NCBI GenBank assembly: GCA_023935145.1
Contig: CM043698.1
Location: 78,139,501-78,203,500 of the forward strand
DNA length: 64,000 nucleotides
Reading direction: 5' to 3'
Origin: Bretschneidera sinensis
Lineage: Eukaryota; Streptophyta; Magnoliopsida; Brassicales; Akaniaceae
Shown: positions 1 to 9,864 of the stretch, piece by piece
Position numbering within the stretch: position 1 is the first letter of the stretch
Layout: each line of letters opens with the position of its first letter
Program-made: the position numbers and the translations under genes
The notes under the pieces: model-generated
Databases searched by the model: none
What the model was told of the DNA's origin: nothing
Seen by the model: only the letters and a program-made list of their open reading frames with translations

Positions 1-2080
1 TTCTCACTGTTTCTTCGTGGCGTTGATGGGTTTTTGCCTAAATTTGGTACAGTTTTCACCTGGTACTTTTTCGCTGAGGTGGAGCAAATTTAGTGTTAAT
101 ACGCCATTGATGGTCTTGTTGGGTGCTGCTTCTTGATCTGATTTTGAATCCTAGTCTTGGTTAGTGAAGGTTTTAAATATTAATTAGAGCATCTGCATTC
201 GTTACAAAACTTAATTCGAAGCATTCGGGGTCTTTAGCAGCTGTTGTTAGTTTTGCAGTTTGAGTTTTAGATTTCATCTTTTAGTGTTATGGTTTTTTTC
301 TGTTTTTTTTTTTTTTTGGGTTTTTGTCACAGGTCTTAAATTTTTTTCAGTATGACTAATTGTAAAAAAAGGGAAATGAAATTTGAAGAAAACAGGCTTC
401 TTTCCTTTAGGTGTTTGTAACTTTACACTGTATATAATTTGAATCTTCCATATGAAGTTTAGCTTCATTTCATTTGCCAAGTATACTGGTTATGTGAAAA
501 CTTGTAACTTCACTTGAGATAATAGCTAATTTGACTCAGCTGTTCTTTCTCACTGAGATTTGGACCAGAGATGTCGGCAATGTTGTAGGAACCTGACCAG
601 AAATTTGAACGAGTTATTTGACAGGCTGAGTCGACTCAGACAAGTCAGGTTGGCGAGCGACTCTCTGCTATGTGAGTCGAGATTCAGCCCAACCGCCACC
701 ATACGGCCATGTCATTCGTCTTCATACTAAGGGGAAGAGGAAGGAAGTAGCTGTAGGAGGAAGAGGAATGACGAAGAGAAGGGAGACTTTGGGTCTCTGA
801 ACTTGTAGAAGCATAAGGGGCAATTTTAGTATTTCACGTCAGTTGGTTTTTTTCACGACGTTAAGGTCTTGTGATGCGATTCAATTTTTATGTTTTTAAT
901 AAGTTGAAAGATTTAATTGTTTAAATTGAAATAATAGAAAACTAATTATTATTGAGTCTGAGACTAAAATTGATATTTATCATAAATTATTTTAAAAACC
1001 TATGGATCTCTTGATTTAGTTGTTTCTGAATTTTTTTTTTCATTTCAAACATTTTAAACATAAAAGTTCAAATTAATACTATAATTTAAAAATAAAAAAT
1101 TAAATATAAAAATTTATTTTTAAAAAAAAAGTTCTAAACAGAATCTTTAATATTAGTTCTTGATATACTTGTTATAAAGATTAGTAGGAGTAAATTACGA
1201 CCTAATTTGAAGTATACCAAATTGATGTCGTCGGGCATTCTCGCAACGGTGAAGCTAACAAATGGAAAGTTTGGCCGTTTGGGGCTAAATGAAAGCGTAC
1301 GAAGAAAAGATTCTAGGCATCCATAATATCAGTACAGAATATTCTCTCTGTGAAAGGCTCAAGTGACAAAATGTTAATAAATGAGAAATAAATGGGAGAA
1401 ACTAGAAAGTCTGTGTGTTGAAACTAGTTATATATCTGGAATGAGGAGAAACTAATAGTAACTTCTAACGTATGGAGAAGATACAAAGGTATCTAAAGAT
1501 AACTGATGAATCCCATAATTAAATGTTCAATGACCATCCAGACATCTTTTTATATATAGGGATACAATGTTGGTTGCCATTGTAAGAGAAAAAAGTGGAG
1601 ATATTTGCACTTGGAAAATTGAGAAGTAGTGGACGTTGAATAACGAATTTTATTCACCTAACATGTTTTATGCTGGAGGACAACAATGAATTGAAAATAT
1701 AATTCATTTAAAAATAAATTGAAACAAATAAACATTCAATGATGCTTAATGTTCTAGAGATTCATTTGAAAAGGGTAGAAGTCTATTGATCTTTATGTCC
1801 ATCTGTAATTACTTTAAACTTCGTCTTGAATGGAGAATCTATGCGCAATGTACACGGAGAGATGAACTCAGTGGCAAACATTTGGGGAAATCATGTGAGC
1901 TTGCTATTCAGTTTTTTGTTGTCTTTGTCTGTAAGATTTGAACCCATGACACTCACATTTGCAGAAATTATTATTGAAGTTGCAAAAATGGTTAATTAAT
2001 CGATCTTTTTGCATATCTGTAGTAAAAAAATATGTCTTAAAAATATGATTCTGCTTTATTAAGTAAAAGTATATTGTTTC
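1..2080. other. Non-coding flank, no gene supported
   Basis: No reading frame here has the length or composition of a gene. The stretch holds poly-T/poly-A runs and moderately GC-rich DNA at about 590-800. A 14-bp perfect palindrome, CTGAGTCGACTCAG, lies at 626-639. The last five bases, GTTTC, are one copy of the target-site duplication of the copia element that follows. The 600-850 part could be promoter or 5' UTR of a gene outside the window, but nothing visible proves it. Confidence 0.5.
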
Positions 2081-2388
2081 TGTAAGTTTATAGATGAAAG
2101 AACAATTTGATAAATGAGATTTTTTAGAACAAAAGTAAGAAAATATAGGAAGATATACGGGAATGCAAACTGAGAATTCAATTCATTCATAATGCATCAA
2201 GCTTACATTATATAAAAAACCTGAACAACTAACAAAGTGGACGAAAATCAAGCCATGAAGCACTGCTCGACATAACAAATTAACCATTTCCTACAAACTA
2301 GGAACCATAACTTGACTAAGTAAAAAAAAACAAAAAAAACACATGGGCAGCAAACGTGAGGTAGTGATCCTGATGCAAATAACCAACA
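2081..2388 (-). repeat. 3' LTR of the outer copia element
   Basis: 308-bp terminal repeat, TGTAAG...CAACA on the plus strand, preceded by the target duplication GTTTC. The complementary-strand polypurine tract follows directly at 2389-2400 (plus-strand ctcctccttgca), which makes this the 3' LTR of a minus-strand element. Confidence 0.92.
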
Positions 2389-2662
2389 CTCCTCCTTGCA
2401 TTAGGAGCTGCAAACTCCAAGTCTTTGCCTAAGAAGCTCAAATTTATTTGCTGACAGAGGTTTTGTGAAAATGTCTGCAAGCTGATCTTCAGATCTGTAA
2501 TAAACCAAGCTCACATCTTTTTCCTTCTACACTTTTCTTTAAAAAAAATAGCTTAATCTTAAAATGTTTAGTTTTTCCATAAAAAACCGGATTATGAGAT
2601 ATTGCAATTGCAGCCTGATTGTCCACAAATACCTATGTATCATTCAATTGCTTCAAATGTAA
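2389..2662 (-). pseudogene. RNase H C-terminal part of outer copia pol
   Basis: Reading the minus strand gives a recognisable copia RNase H segment with VFVDNQAAIAISHNP, the conserved DNQ-A region, followed by a KTKHF stretch. It is the continuation of the coding region at 12988-13200; the two parts were separated when the Sirevirus inserted at ATCAC (2663-2667). Frameshifts and stops toward the LTR make it non-functional. Confidence 0.8.
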
Positions 2663-2975
2663 ATCACTGTTGACCCTCGCCCGTATTTTAATGATGGCAA
2701 AACACAACTGTTATTTAACTAACATGTTTAAACTAAGTTGTATTAAGGATCAAACACATTCAACCAAGGAACAAAGTGCAAAAACTCGAACCAAATCAAG
2801 TATCAAGTGAAGACTGAAGATCTAGTATAGGTCTTAAGGTTTAGAACCAATGTAAGTCTCACTCGTACATTGTATTAGCTTGTTTAATGGCTCAAACACA
2901 AATGGTTTTTCTAAAACCATTAATTTTAAAATGTTTTTAATGAAAAACAGAAGAAAAACTGGGTTGGAAGACAAC

Positions 2976-3240
2976 CCAGTCGACTGGGTACATATACCAG
3001 TCGACTGGTATATGGGTCAGAAGGTACCCAGTCGACTGGATGAATTAACCCAGTCGACTGGTACTTTGACCAGTAATTTCCCAGTCGACTGGATGAATCA
3101 ACCCAGTCGACTGGCAAAATGGACAGAAAGTCCCCAGTCGACTAGATGATATATACCAGTCGACTGGATACCCAGAAGGTCTGAAAACGTATATTTTTCA
3201 AGTGAACCCAGTCGACTGGTATCTCGACCCAGTCGACTGG
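2976..3240 (+). promoter_or_regulatory. Helically spaced palindrome array in the 5' LTR
   Basis: Ten copies of CCAGTCGACTGG (one with CTAG at the end) start at 2976, 2997, 3028, 3050, 3081, 3103, 3134, 3156, 3208 and 3229. Steps are 21-22, 31 and 52 bp, so offsets from the first site are close to whole multiples of 10.5 bp. The array is built on a 53-bp tandem unit, but sequence between palindromes differs strongly from unit to unit while the palindromes stay intact. Its position about 100 bp upstream of the LTR TATA box suggests a transcription-factor binding array; this is inference. Confidence 0.85.
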
Positions 3241-3335
3241 TAGTTCAAAAATATGACCGTTGGACTCCAAATCTGAACGTTTTAAAGTAAATCTTTTTCA
3301 AATTAAAGTCCAAAACGGCCATATTAATTGATTGC

Positions 3336-3343
3336 TATATAAA
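3336..3343 (+). promoter_or_regulatory. TATA box of Sirevirus LTR promoter
   Basis: TATATAAA followed by a pyrimidine-rich CCCTCTC start-like context. It lies downstream of the palindrome array and is duplicated exactly in the 3' LTR (from 12401). It is the likely U3/R boundary region for the genomic transcript. Confidence 0.7.
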
Positions 3344-3919
3344 CCCTCTCAGCAAAGCATTCAATAACAAGCAGCACATATTCAAAAAGAGTTGATCTCA
3401 TATAATCAAGTTTTTATACTCTTGAAACACAAAAAGCTTTGAAATAATCTTATTGAGCCATTTCTTCAAGCTTTACTTTGAAAGAGAGACATTTCTGTTG
3501 TAATAAGCTTTCATTTGTTGTCTCTCTACCTTTTACTTTACACCATCTTTGTAAAGGGATTACTTCCGAGAGGAAGGGGAAACTTCCGAAAGGAAGGGGA
3601 TTTTTCGGTTTAAGCAATTCCTGTAAATTGCTTGTGTACGGTTTGTGCAACACCCGGCTAAGTTGTGCGACTAAGCTTTCTTAGTGGATTACTTCAAGGA
3701 GTTCCTTGAAGAGAGTGGACGTAGGGTCGGAACGAATCCGATATTGCCGAACCACTATAACTGTGTTTGCATCCTCTTTCCTTAAACTCTTTATTTACAG
3801 CTTTCTACTTGTATTAATTATTTGTTGCTTATCAGTTTTTATAAACTTGTATAAATTCCGCGAAAGTTTTTAAAAACCCAATTCACCCCCCCTCTTGGGT
3901 TGAAACCTCGAGCTACAAT

Positions 3920-3931
3920 TGGTATCAGAGC
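3920..3931 (+). other. Primer-binding site (initiator tRNA-Met)
   Basis: TGGTATCAGAGC starts two bases after the 5' LTR and matches the complement of the 3' end of plant initiator tRNA-Met, the usual primer for copia reverse transcription. Confidence 0.93.
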
Positions 3932-3972
3932 CTCGTTCTCTTTATAAGGCTTAAATTCCTAGAGTTGATCCA

Positions 3973-6033
3973 ATGGCAGCAAATAACTACTCTGAGGGAC
4001 ACTCTTATACTAGACCACCATTGTTCAATGGATCAAATTATAACTACTGGAAAAATAGAATGAAAATCTTCGTCGAAGGACAAGATTACAATCTATGGAG
4101 AATTATAGAAGAGGGACCTAAAATTCCCTCAAAAGAAATAGTTATTGGAGAGACTCTTCATACAATGCCTAAACTCAAAACTGAGTTTACTGACGAGGAT
4201 TGTAGAACGATGTCTCTCAATAGCAGAGCAACAAGCATGCTACATTGTGCATTAGATATTTCTGAATATAACAAAATATCTGCATGCGTTTCTGCTAAAG
4301 AAATATGGGACAAATTACAAGTCACATATGAAGGAAGAAGTGAAGTAAAAAAGTCTAAAATTTACATGCTAATTTCTGAATATGAATCTTTTAAGATGTC
4401 TCCTAACGAAACCATTTCTGAAATGCACTCACGATTTACTACTATTATAAATAGTTTAAAACTGCTTGGCAAGAATATTGAGGAAGTTGAACTAACCAGA
4501 AAAATCTTAAGGTCTCTACCTCCAGAATGGAAACCAAAGAGGACAGCCATTCAAGAGGCCAAAAATCTTGACAAGCTTGATGTTGAGACGCTGCTTGGGT
4601 CATTATTGACATACGAGATGGAAGAAATGACTCCCATCGTCAATGATGATGAGAAGAAGAAGAAGCAAATTGCTCTCAAAGCTTCTACGAGCAACAAAGA
4701 AAAGGAATTAGAACAAGAAGCAGAGAGCAGTGAAGAGGATGGTGAAATGGCTTTAATCACCAGACGATTCCATAGGTTCTTGAAGAAAAGCAAGAAACCT
4801 TACTCAAAGGATCCCACCTCAAAAAGGGAACCACTTATGTGCTATGGCTGCAAGAAGCCAGGACATATAAAAGCTGACTGTCCGGTTTCAAGCAAACCAT
4901 ACAAGGGCTTCAAGAAGAAAGCTATGGTAGCAACTACCTGGAGCGATGACGAAGAAGATGAGTCATCAGACAAAGAAATTGGATACGAAGAGATTGCCAA
5001 CCTCTGTTTAATGGCAATCGATGATGAAAGTGAGGTAACATCTTCTCCCTCTTCAAAAAATAATATTGTTACTAGTAGTGAAGAATTACTAGAAGTCATA
5101 AATGAAATGCATGAAGAATTAAAGAAATTTGATTCTAGAAATTCTGTTCTTAAGAAAGAAGTATCATCTCTTTCTAAGGAAATGATAGTTCTTAGAGAAG
5201 AAAAAGAAAAATTATCATCTTTACTGTATAATTCGTCTCAAGATTTTCTTAAAGATGAAAATGAAAATTTGAAAAATAAAATTTCTGAATTAAACAGCAC
5301 TGTATCTAGACTTATGCTTGGTAAAGAAAAACTTGATGAAGTGCTTTCTTCCCAAAGATTAAGTGGAGGAAAATCTGGTGTAGGATATTCTCCTTTGGGA
5401 AAACAAAAAACAAAAGAGAGCTTATTCATGAAAGCCTCTTGTGTAGATGGAGCTTCTACTTCGAAAGCTCCTAACCTTGTTAAAAGCACTCCCTTAATAA
5501 ATCCGAGGAACTCTAGAAACTTAAATGATCATACTAAATTGAAGCATCCTAAAAATACTCATGCTTATTTGTATGCTCATTCTAGAAATGCTCATACACA
5601 TCCTAGAAATAATCATCATGCTCATTCTAGGAACAATGTGTATAATCAAAGAATGCATTCTGCTCATGCTCAACCTAGGAATCACCATCATAGCTATTCT
5701 AGAAATAACTTGCATACATATGCTAGCATGTATCCTATAATGCATCATCGTTCATTTTCTGGAAATGACATGCATTTTCATACCCCTTACCATAGAATCA
5801 TGTATCCTAGGAACTATCATCCTAAGGATTATAGGAATGCACATGTAAAATTTCCTAGAAATTTCTATGACTATAATGATAGGTCTGTGCATCATCAACA
5901 TGTTCATAGAGCACCATATATTGTTAAGAAAGTATGGGTCCCAAAAGGAACCGTATTTTCAAGGACTAACCCCAAAGGACCCAAGAAATTTTGGGTACCT
6001 AAAAATGCTATCGTATATCCTTGTGTGATGTAG
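3973..6033 (+). CDS. gag: Sirevirus gag (686 aa)
   Basis: This encodes the capsid/nucleocapsid polyprotein that packages element RNA into cytoplasmic virus-like particles. The N-terminal third is a copia-type gag (UBN2-like) domain beginning with a PLFNGSNYNYWKNRM block. A CCHC zinc knuckle, CYGCKKPGHIKADC, lies near residues 294-307 and is followed by an acidic, Ser/Glu-rich coiled-coil stretch (about residues 370-460). A long His/Asn/Arg-rich tail (about 510-650) precedes a repeated VWVPK/FWVPK motif before the stop. The ATG lies 41 bases past the primer-binding site. The ORF ends at a single TAG in the same frame as pol, so gag and pol form one reading frame interrupted once. The TAG could be a nonsense mutation or a suppression site. 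Confidence 0.93.
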   Translation: MAANNYSEGHSYTRPPLFNGSNYNYWKNRMKIFVEGQDYNLWRIIEEGPKIPSKEIVIGETLHTMPKLKTEFTDEDCRTMSLNSRATSMLHCALDISEYNKISACVSAKEIWDKLQVTYEGRSEVKKSKIYMLISEYESFKMSPNETISEMHSRFTTIINSLKLLGKNIEEVELTRKILRSLPPEWKPKRTAIQEAKNLDKLDVETLLGSLLTYEMEEMTPIVNDDEKKKKQIALKASTSNKEKELEQEAESSEEDGEMALITRRFHRFLKKSKKPYSKDPTSKREPLMCYGCKKPGHIKADCPVSSKPYKGFKKKAMVATTWSDDEEDESSDKEIGYEEIANLCLMAIDDESEVTSSPSSKNNIVTSSEELLEVINEMHEELKKFDSRNSVLKKEVSSLSKEMIVLREEKEKLSSLLYNSSQDFLKDENENLKNKISELNSTVSRLMLGKEKLDEVLSSQRLSGGKSGVGYSPLGKQKTKESLFMKASCVDGASTSKAPNLVKSTPLINPRNSRNLNDHTKLKHPKNTHAYLYAHSRNAHTHPRNNHHAHSRNNVYNQRMHSAHAQPRNHHHSYSRNNLHTYASMYPIMHHRSFSGNDMHFHTPYHRIMYPRNYHPKDYRNAHVKFPRNFYDYNDRSVHHQHVHRAPYIVKKVWVPKGTVFSRTNPKGPKKFWVPKNAIVYPCVM

Positions 6034-9000
6034 ATTTGCCTTCACACCAAGGAGAAAGGTAACTGTTGGTACCTTGATAGCGGTTGCTCGAAGCATATGA
6101 CCGGTGATAAAAGCGTATTCAAGGAGCTAACTCTAAAAGATGGTGGACTTGTGACCATTGGAGACAATACTAAAATAAAGATCATCGGGCATGGAAAAGT
6201 CGGTAATGATTTCTCAACTTTAGATAATGTATTGCTAGTACAAAGCTTAAAGCCAAATTTACTTAGCATTAGTCAATTATGTGACAAAGGATATAAAGTC
6301 ACATTTGAAACCTCTCATTGTCTAGTTATAGACATCAAGAGCAACAAGATCAAATTCATTGGCCATAGACATGAAAATGTCTATATAGTTGATTTGAAAT
6401 CCTTACATTCCAATAATGAAAAATGCTTTCCTGCTTTTAGTGAAAATCAATGGCTGTGGCATAGAAGGCTTGGTCATGTAAACATGAACTTGCTAAAAAT
6501 TGTTTCAAGAAAAGATTTAGTTATTGGTCTTCCTAAAATCAATTTTGAGAAAAACAAAATTTGCAATGCTTGTCAAATGGGAAAACAATCAAGGATATCT
6601 TTCAAAGCAAAAAATGTTGTCTCAACTACTAGACCTTTGGAACTTTTGCATATGGACTTATTTGGTCCAATTAGTACCATTAGTCTAGGTGGCCATCAAT
6701 ATGCTCTTGTTATTGTTGATGACTATTCAAGATATACCTTTGTTATTTTTATTGCTTATAAGGATGAAGCTTTCAAAGGATTTGAAAAGTTTTGCAAAAA
6801 GGTACAAAATGAAAAAGGGATTTGTATTTCAAGCATAAGAAGTGATCATGGCAAAGAATTTGAAAATCAAAGCTTTTCAAAATTTTGTGATGAAAATGGA
6901 ATTAATCACAACTTTTCAGCTCCTAGAACTCCTCAACAAAATGGAGTTGTTGAGAGGAAAAATAGAGTTCTAGAAGAATTTTCAAGAACAATGCTTTGTG
7001 AAAATAATTTACCAAAATATTTTTGGGCTGAAGCCGTGAATACTTCTTGCTATATTTTAAATAGAATTTTGATAAGGCCCCTGCTTGATAAAACTCCTTA
7101 TGAACTATTGAAAGGGAGAAAGCCAAATATTTCCTATTTTCGTGCCTTTGGTAGTAAGTGCTTCATCTTAAATAACAATAAAACTAACTTGGGTAAATTT
7201 GATTCCAAGACCGATGAAGGGATATTTTTAGGATATTCTACTACTAGTAAGGCTTATAGAGTTTTCAATAAGAGAACTCTAGTAGTAGAAGAATCTGTGC
7301 ATGTAACTATTGATGAATCTAACCCAATGAGTAGTGGAGAAGTTTCCTTTAAAGATGATGCAGATTTTATTCCAAGAATGGAAACTTCTACTCCCATTGT
7401 TGACCCAAAAGTGAGTTCTTCTCAAACAAATGAAGGGATGGCAACTCCAAATTTGGACCAACCATCCTCAAGTCAACAAGAGGAAAATCTACCCAAGGAT
7501 TGGAGGTATGTAAATCATCATCCAATTGATCAAGTAATTGGTGATCCTTCACAAGGGGTAAGAACTCGCTCTTCCATTAGAAATATTTGTAATTTTGTAG
7601 CTTATTTGTCTCAAGTAGAACCTAAGACATTTATAGAAGCTGAAAAAGATAATGATTGGATAATTGCAATGCAGGAAGAGATAAATCAATTTGAGAGAAA
7701 CAATGTTTGGAAACTAGTTCCAAGACCTAAAGATCATTCAATTATTGGAACTAAATGGGTATATAGAAATAAAATGGATGAAAATGGTATAGTAACTAGA
7801 AATAAGGCTAGACTAGTTGCTAAGGGATATAACCAAGAGGAAGGAATAGATTTTGATGAAACCTATGCTCCCGTAGCTAGATTAGAAGCTATTCGAATGT
7901 TATTAGCCTTTGCATGCTTTAATAAATTCAAGCTATTTCAAATGGATGTGAAAAGTGCCTTTTTAAATGGCTTTATAGAAGAAGAGGTTTATGTTGAACA
8001 ACCTCTTGGTTTTGAAAACCCTAGTCTTCCAAATCATGTCTACAAGCTTTCTAAGGCTTTATATGGGCTGAAGCAAGCTCCAAGGGCATGGTACGAAAGA
8101 CTAAGCAAATTTTTGATTGATAATGATTTTGTAAGAGGAAGAATAGATACAACTCTCTTCACAAAAACTCACAAAAATGACACTTTGATAGTTCAAATAT
8201 ATGTTGATGATATTATATTTGGTGCTACTAATGAATCTATGTGTCAAGAGTTTGCAAAGTGCATGCAAGGTGAATTTGAAATGAGCATGATGGGAGAACT
8301 TACCTACTTCCTTGGACTGCAAATCAAGCAACTAAAAGGAGGTATCTTCATCAATCAACAAAAGTACGTCAAAGATCTACTAAAGAGGTTCGGGATGGAA
8401 AGCTCAAAACCAATTGGAACACCTATGAGCACAACCACCAAACTTGATCTTGATGAAGGAGGTAAAACTGCAGATTCTAAATATTATAGAAGCATGATAG
8501 GTGCTTTACTGTACTTGACTGCAAGTAGACCTGATATAATGTTCAGTGTATGCATGTGCGCTAGATTTCAATCTAATCCTAAGGAATCACATGTAGTTGC
8601 AGTAAAAAGAATCCTTAGATATCTACAAGGGACCCAGACCATAGGATTATGGTATTCTAGAGAATCATCTTTTGAGCTAGTAGGATATTCGGATGCTGAT
8701 TTTGCTGGATGTAGGTTAGATAGAAAAAGCACAAGTGGAACATGCCAATTCTTAGGTGCTATGTTAACTTCTTGGTTCTCCAAGAAACAGAATTCAGTTG
8801 CACTATCAACCGCTGAGGCGGAATATGTAGCAGCTGGCAGTTGTTGTGCCCAAGTACTATGGATGAAACAACAACTAGAAGACTATGGCATGAGTCTCAA
8901 AAATATTCCTATATTTTGTGATAATACTAGTGCCATCAACCTAACCAAAAATCCTATTCAGCACTCTAGAACCAAGCATATAGAGATTAGACATCATTTC

Positions 9001-9156
9001 TTAAGAGACCATGCTCAAAAAGGTGATATAAGATTAGAATTTATACCTTCAGAAGATCAAATAGCTGATATTCTTACAAAACCCTTAAGTGAAGCTAGTT
9101 TTTGCAAAATAAGAAAGTTGATGGGATTGCTTGATTTTGATAAATTGAATGTTTGA
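6034..9156 (+). CDS. pol: Sirevirus pol: protease, integrase, reverse transcriptase, RNase H
   Basis: Translation continues in the gag frame after the TAG. The protease active site is [13 protein letters not shown] at about 6064-6102, upstream of the first in-frame ATG (6097), so a product starting at that ATG would lack the protease centre and translation must read through TAG to be complete. Counting from the ATG: GAG-pre-integrase HHCC finger (LWHRRLGH...CNACQMGK) near residues 120-162; integrase DDE residues near 186, 250 and 286 ([24 protein letters not shown]); RT catalytic YVDD near 701; RNase H with STAEAEY and DNTSA near 905-942; and ADILTKPL at the end. The frame is otherwise open for over 1,000 codons, which fits a recently active copy. 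Confidence 0.94.
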   Translation: MCLHTKEKGNCWYLDSGCSKHMTGDKSVFKELTLKDGGLVTIGDNTKIKIIGHGKVGNDFSTLDNVLLVQSLKPNLLSISQLCDKGYKVTFETSHCLVIDIKSNKIKFIGHRHENVYIVDLKSLHSNNEKCFPAFSENQWLWHRRLGHVNMNLLKIVSRKDLVIGLPKINFEKNKICNACQMGKQSRISFKAKNVVSTTRPLELLHMDLFGPISTISLGGHQYALVIVDDYSRYTFVIFIAYKDEAFKGFEKFCKKVQNEKGICISSIRSDHGKEFENQSFSKFCDENGINHNFSAPRTPQQNGVVERKNRVLEEFSRTMLCENNLPKYFWAEAVNTSCYILNRILIRPLLDKTPYELLKGRKPNISYFRAFGSKCFILNNNKTNLGKFDSKTDEGIFLGYSTTSKAYRVFNKRTLVVEESVHVTIDESNPMSSGEVSFKDDADFIPRMETSTPIVDPKVSSSQTNEGMATPNLDQPSSSQQEENLPKDWRYVNHHPIDQVIGDPSQGVRTRSSIRNICNFVAYLSQVEPKTFIEAEKDNDWIIAMQEEINQFERNNVWKLVPRPKDHSIIGTKWVYRNKMDENGIVTRNKARLVAKGYNQEEGIDFDETYAPVARLEAIRMLLAFACFNKFKLFQMDVKSAFLNGFIEEEVYVEQPLGFENPSLPNHVYKLSKALYGLKQAPRAWYERLSKFLIDNDFVRGRIDTTLFTKTHKNDTLIVQIYVDDIIFGATNESMCQEFAKCMQGEFEMSMMGELTYFLGLQIKQLKGGIFINQQKYVKDLLKRFGMESSKPIGTPMSTTTKLDLDEGGKTADSKYYRSMIGALLYLTASRPDIMFSVCMCARFQSNPKESHVVAVKRILRYLQGTQTIGLWYSRESSFELVGYSDADFAGCRLDRKSTSGTCQFLGAMLTSWFSKKQNSVALSTAEAEYVAAGSCCAQVLWMKQQLEDYGMSLKNIPIFCDNTSAINLTKNPIQHSRTKHIEIRHHFLRDHAQKGDIRLEFIPSEDQIADILTKPLSEASFCKIRKLMGLLDFDKLNV

Positions 9157-9296
9157 TTGCATCTCATTTCATCATTTGCATGTTTGACATTGAGTGATAG
9201 AGTATTAATCCATGTTTAATTATTCCCTTCACTAAAAAATGTCATAGATAAACAAATTCGTGCTATAAATTCAAGACTGGAAATTTTACTAATGGT

Positions 9297-9635
9297 CCAG
9301 TCGACTGGTAAATGTGCTCCAGTCGACTGGTAAGTCACTGCCTGATTGGCCAGTCGACTGGTAATTTTAACCCAGTCGACTGGTAACTCTCTGCCAAAAA
9401 CTCCAGACGACTGGTAAGTCTTCTCCAGTCGTCTATAAAATCAAATCATGCTTGGAGCCAAATTTTTTTTCATTTTTTTGAACCCCCAGTCGACTGGTAT
9501 CGATAGCCCAGTAGACTGGTATCTCACTGTCAGTTGATCCAGTCGACTGGTACGTTTACCCAGTCGACTGGTAAAAAAAACTGTTCATCTTTTCAAAGGG
9601 GCCCAGTCGACTGGTAAGTTTACCCAGTCGACTGG
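9297..9635 (+). promoter_or_regulatory. Second palindrome array, between pol and the third ORF
   Basis: Twelve copies or near copies of CCAGTCGACTGG start at 9297, 9319, 9350, 9372, 9403, 9425, 9486, 9508, 9539, 9560, 9603 and 9624; those at 9403, 9425 and 9508 carry substitutions. Steps of 21-22, 31, 43 and 61 bp put every site close to a whole number of 10.5-bp turns from the first. The last site ends 12 bp before a TATA box. The array uses the same motif and the same 22/31 rhythm as the LTR array but has different intervening sequence, so it was not simply copied whole. Confidence 0.85.
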
Positions 9636-9646
9636 TATCGCGATTC

Positions 9647-9654
9647 TATAAAAG
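9647..9654 (+). promoter_or_regulatory. Candidate internal promoter (TATA) for the third ORF
   Basis: TATAAAAG in the context CGATTCTATAAAAGGGAC directly follows the palindrome array. About 190 bases of pyrimidine-rich leader (with a CTTTCTCTCTC run near 9700) lead to the ATG at 9865. Array, TATA, leader and ORF in that order look like a free-standing plant promoter; transcription is not shown. Confidence 0.55.
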
Positions 9655-9864
9655 GGACTGTTCATTTTCGCCCTTCTTACGCCATTTTCAAAGAGCCCAA
9701 GCTTTCTCTCTCTAAAAAAATTCATCTTTTTGATCTAAAAACCATCCAAATCCCTTCTAAACACACCGATCTACTCATTCCTAAAGAGATTTTTAACTTT
9801 CTACGGTTAAAATCTCTCATTTTTACCAAATTTCCTTTTTCCAAAAACTTCAAATTTCTCGAAA

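Larger units (their letters stand above)
2668..3917 (+). repeat. 5' LTR of the Sirevirus (1250 bp)
   Basis: The LTR runs from TGTTGACC to GAGCTACA. It holds, in order, a palindrome array at 2976-3240, a TATA box at 3336-3343, and a 20-bp tandem duplication (acttccgagaggaagggga type) at 3561-3600. It is 52 bp longer than the 3' LTR; the difference equals the interval from the first to the third palindrome of the array. The adjacent primer-binding site and target duplication fix the ends exactly. Confidence 0.95.

Noticed and set aside
2880..3149. Open frames across the LTR palindrome array giving repeated PVDW/QSTG peptides
   Set aside because: They arise because a 12-bp palindrome is repeated in frame on both strands; no start context or conservation as protein is needed to explain them.
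2976..3240. Regular repeats suggesting a CRISPR array
   Set aside because: Repeats are 12-bp palindromes with alternating 9- and 19-bp spacers inside a plant LTR; no cas genes and wrong organism.
3478..3684. Small open frame in the LTR, identical in both LTRs (also 12543-12749)
   Set aside because: Identity follows from LTR duplication; composition is not protein-like and it lies in the R/U5 leader.
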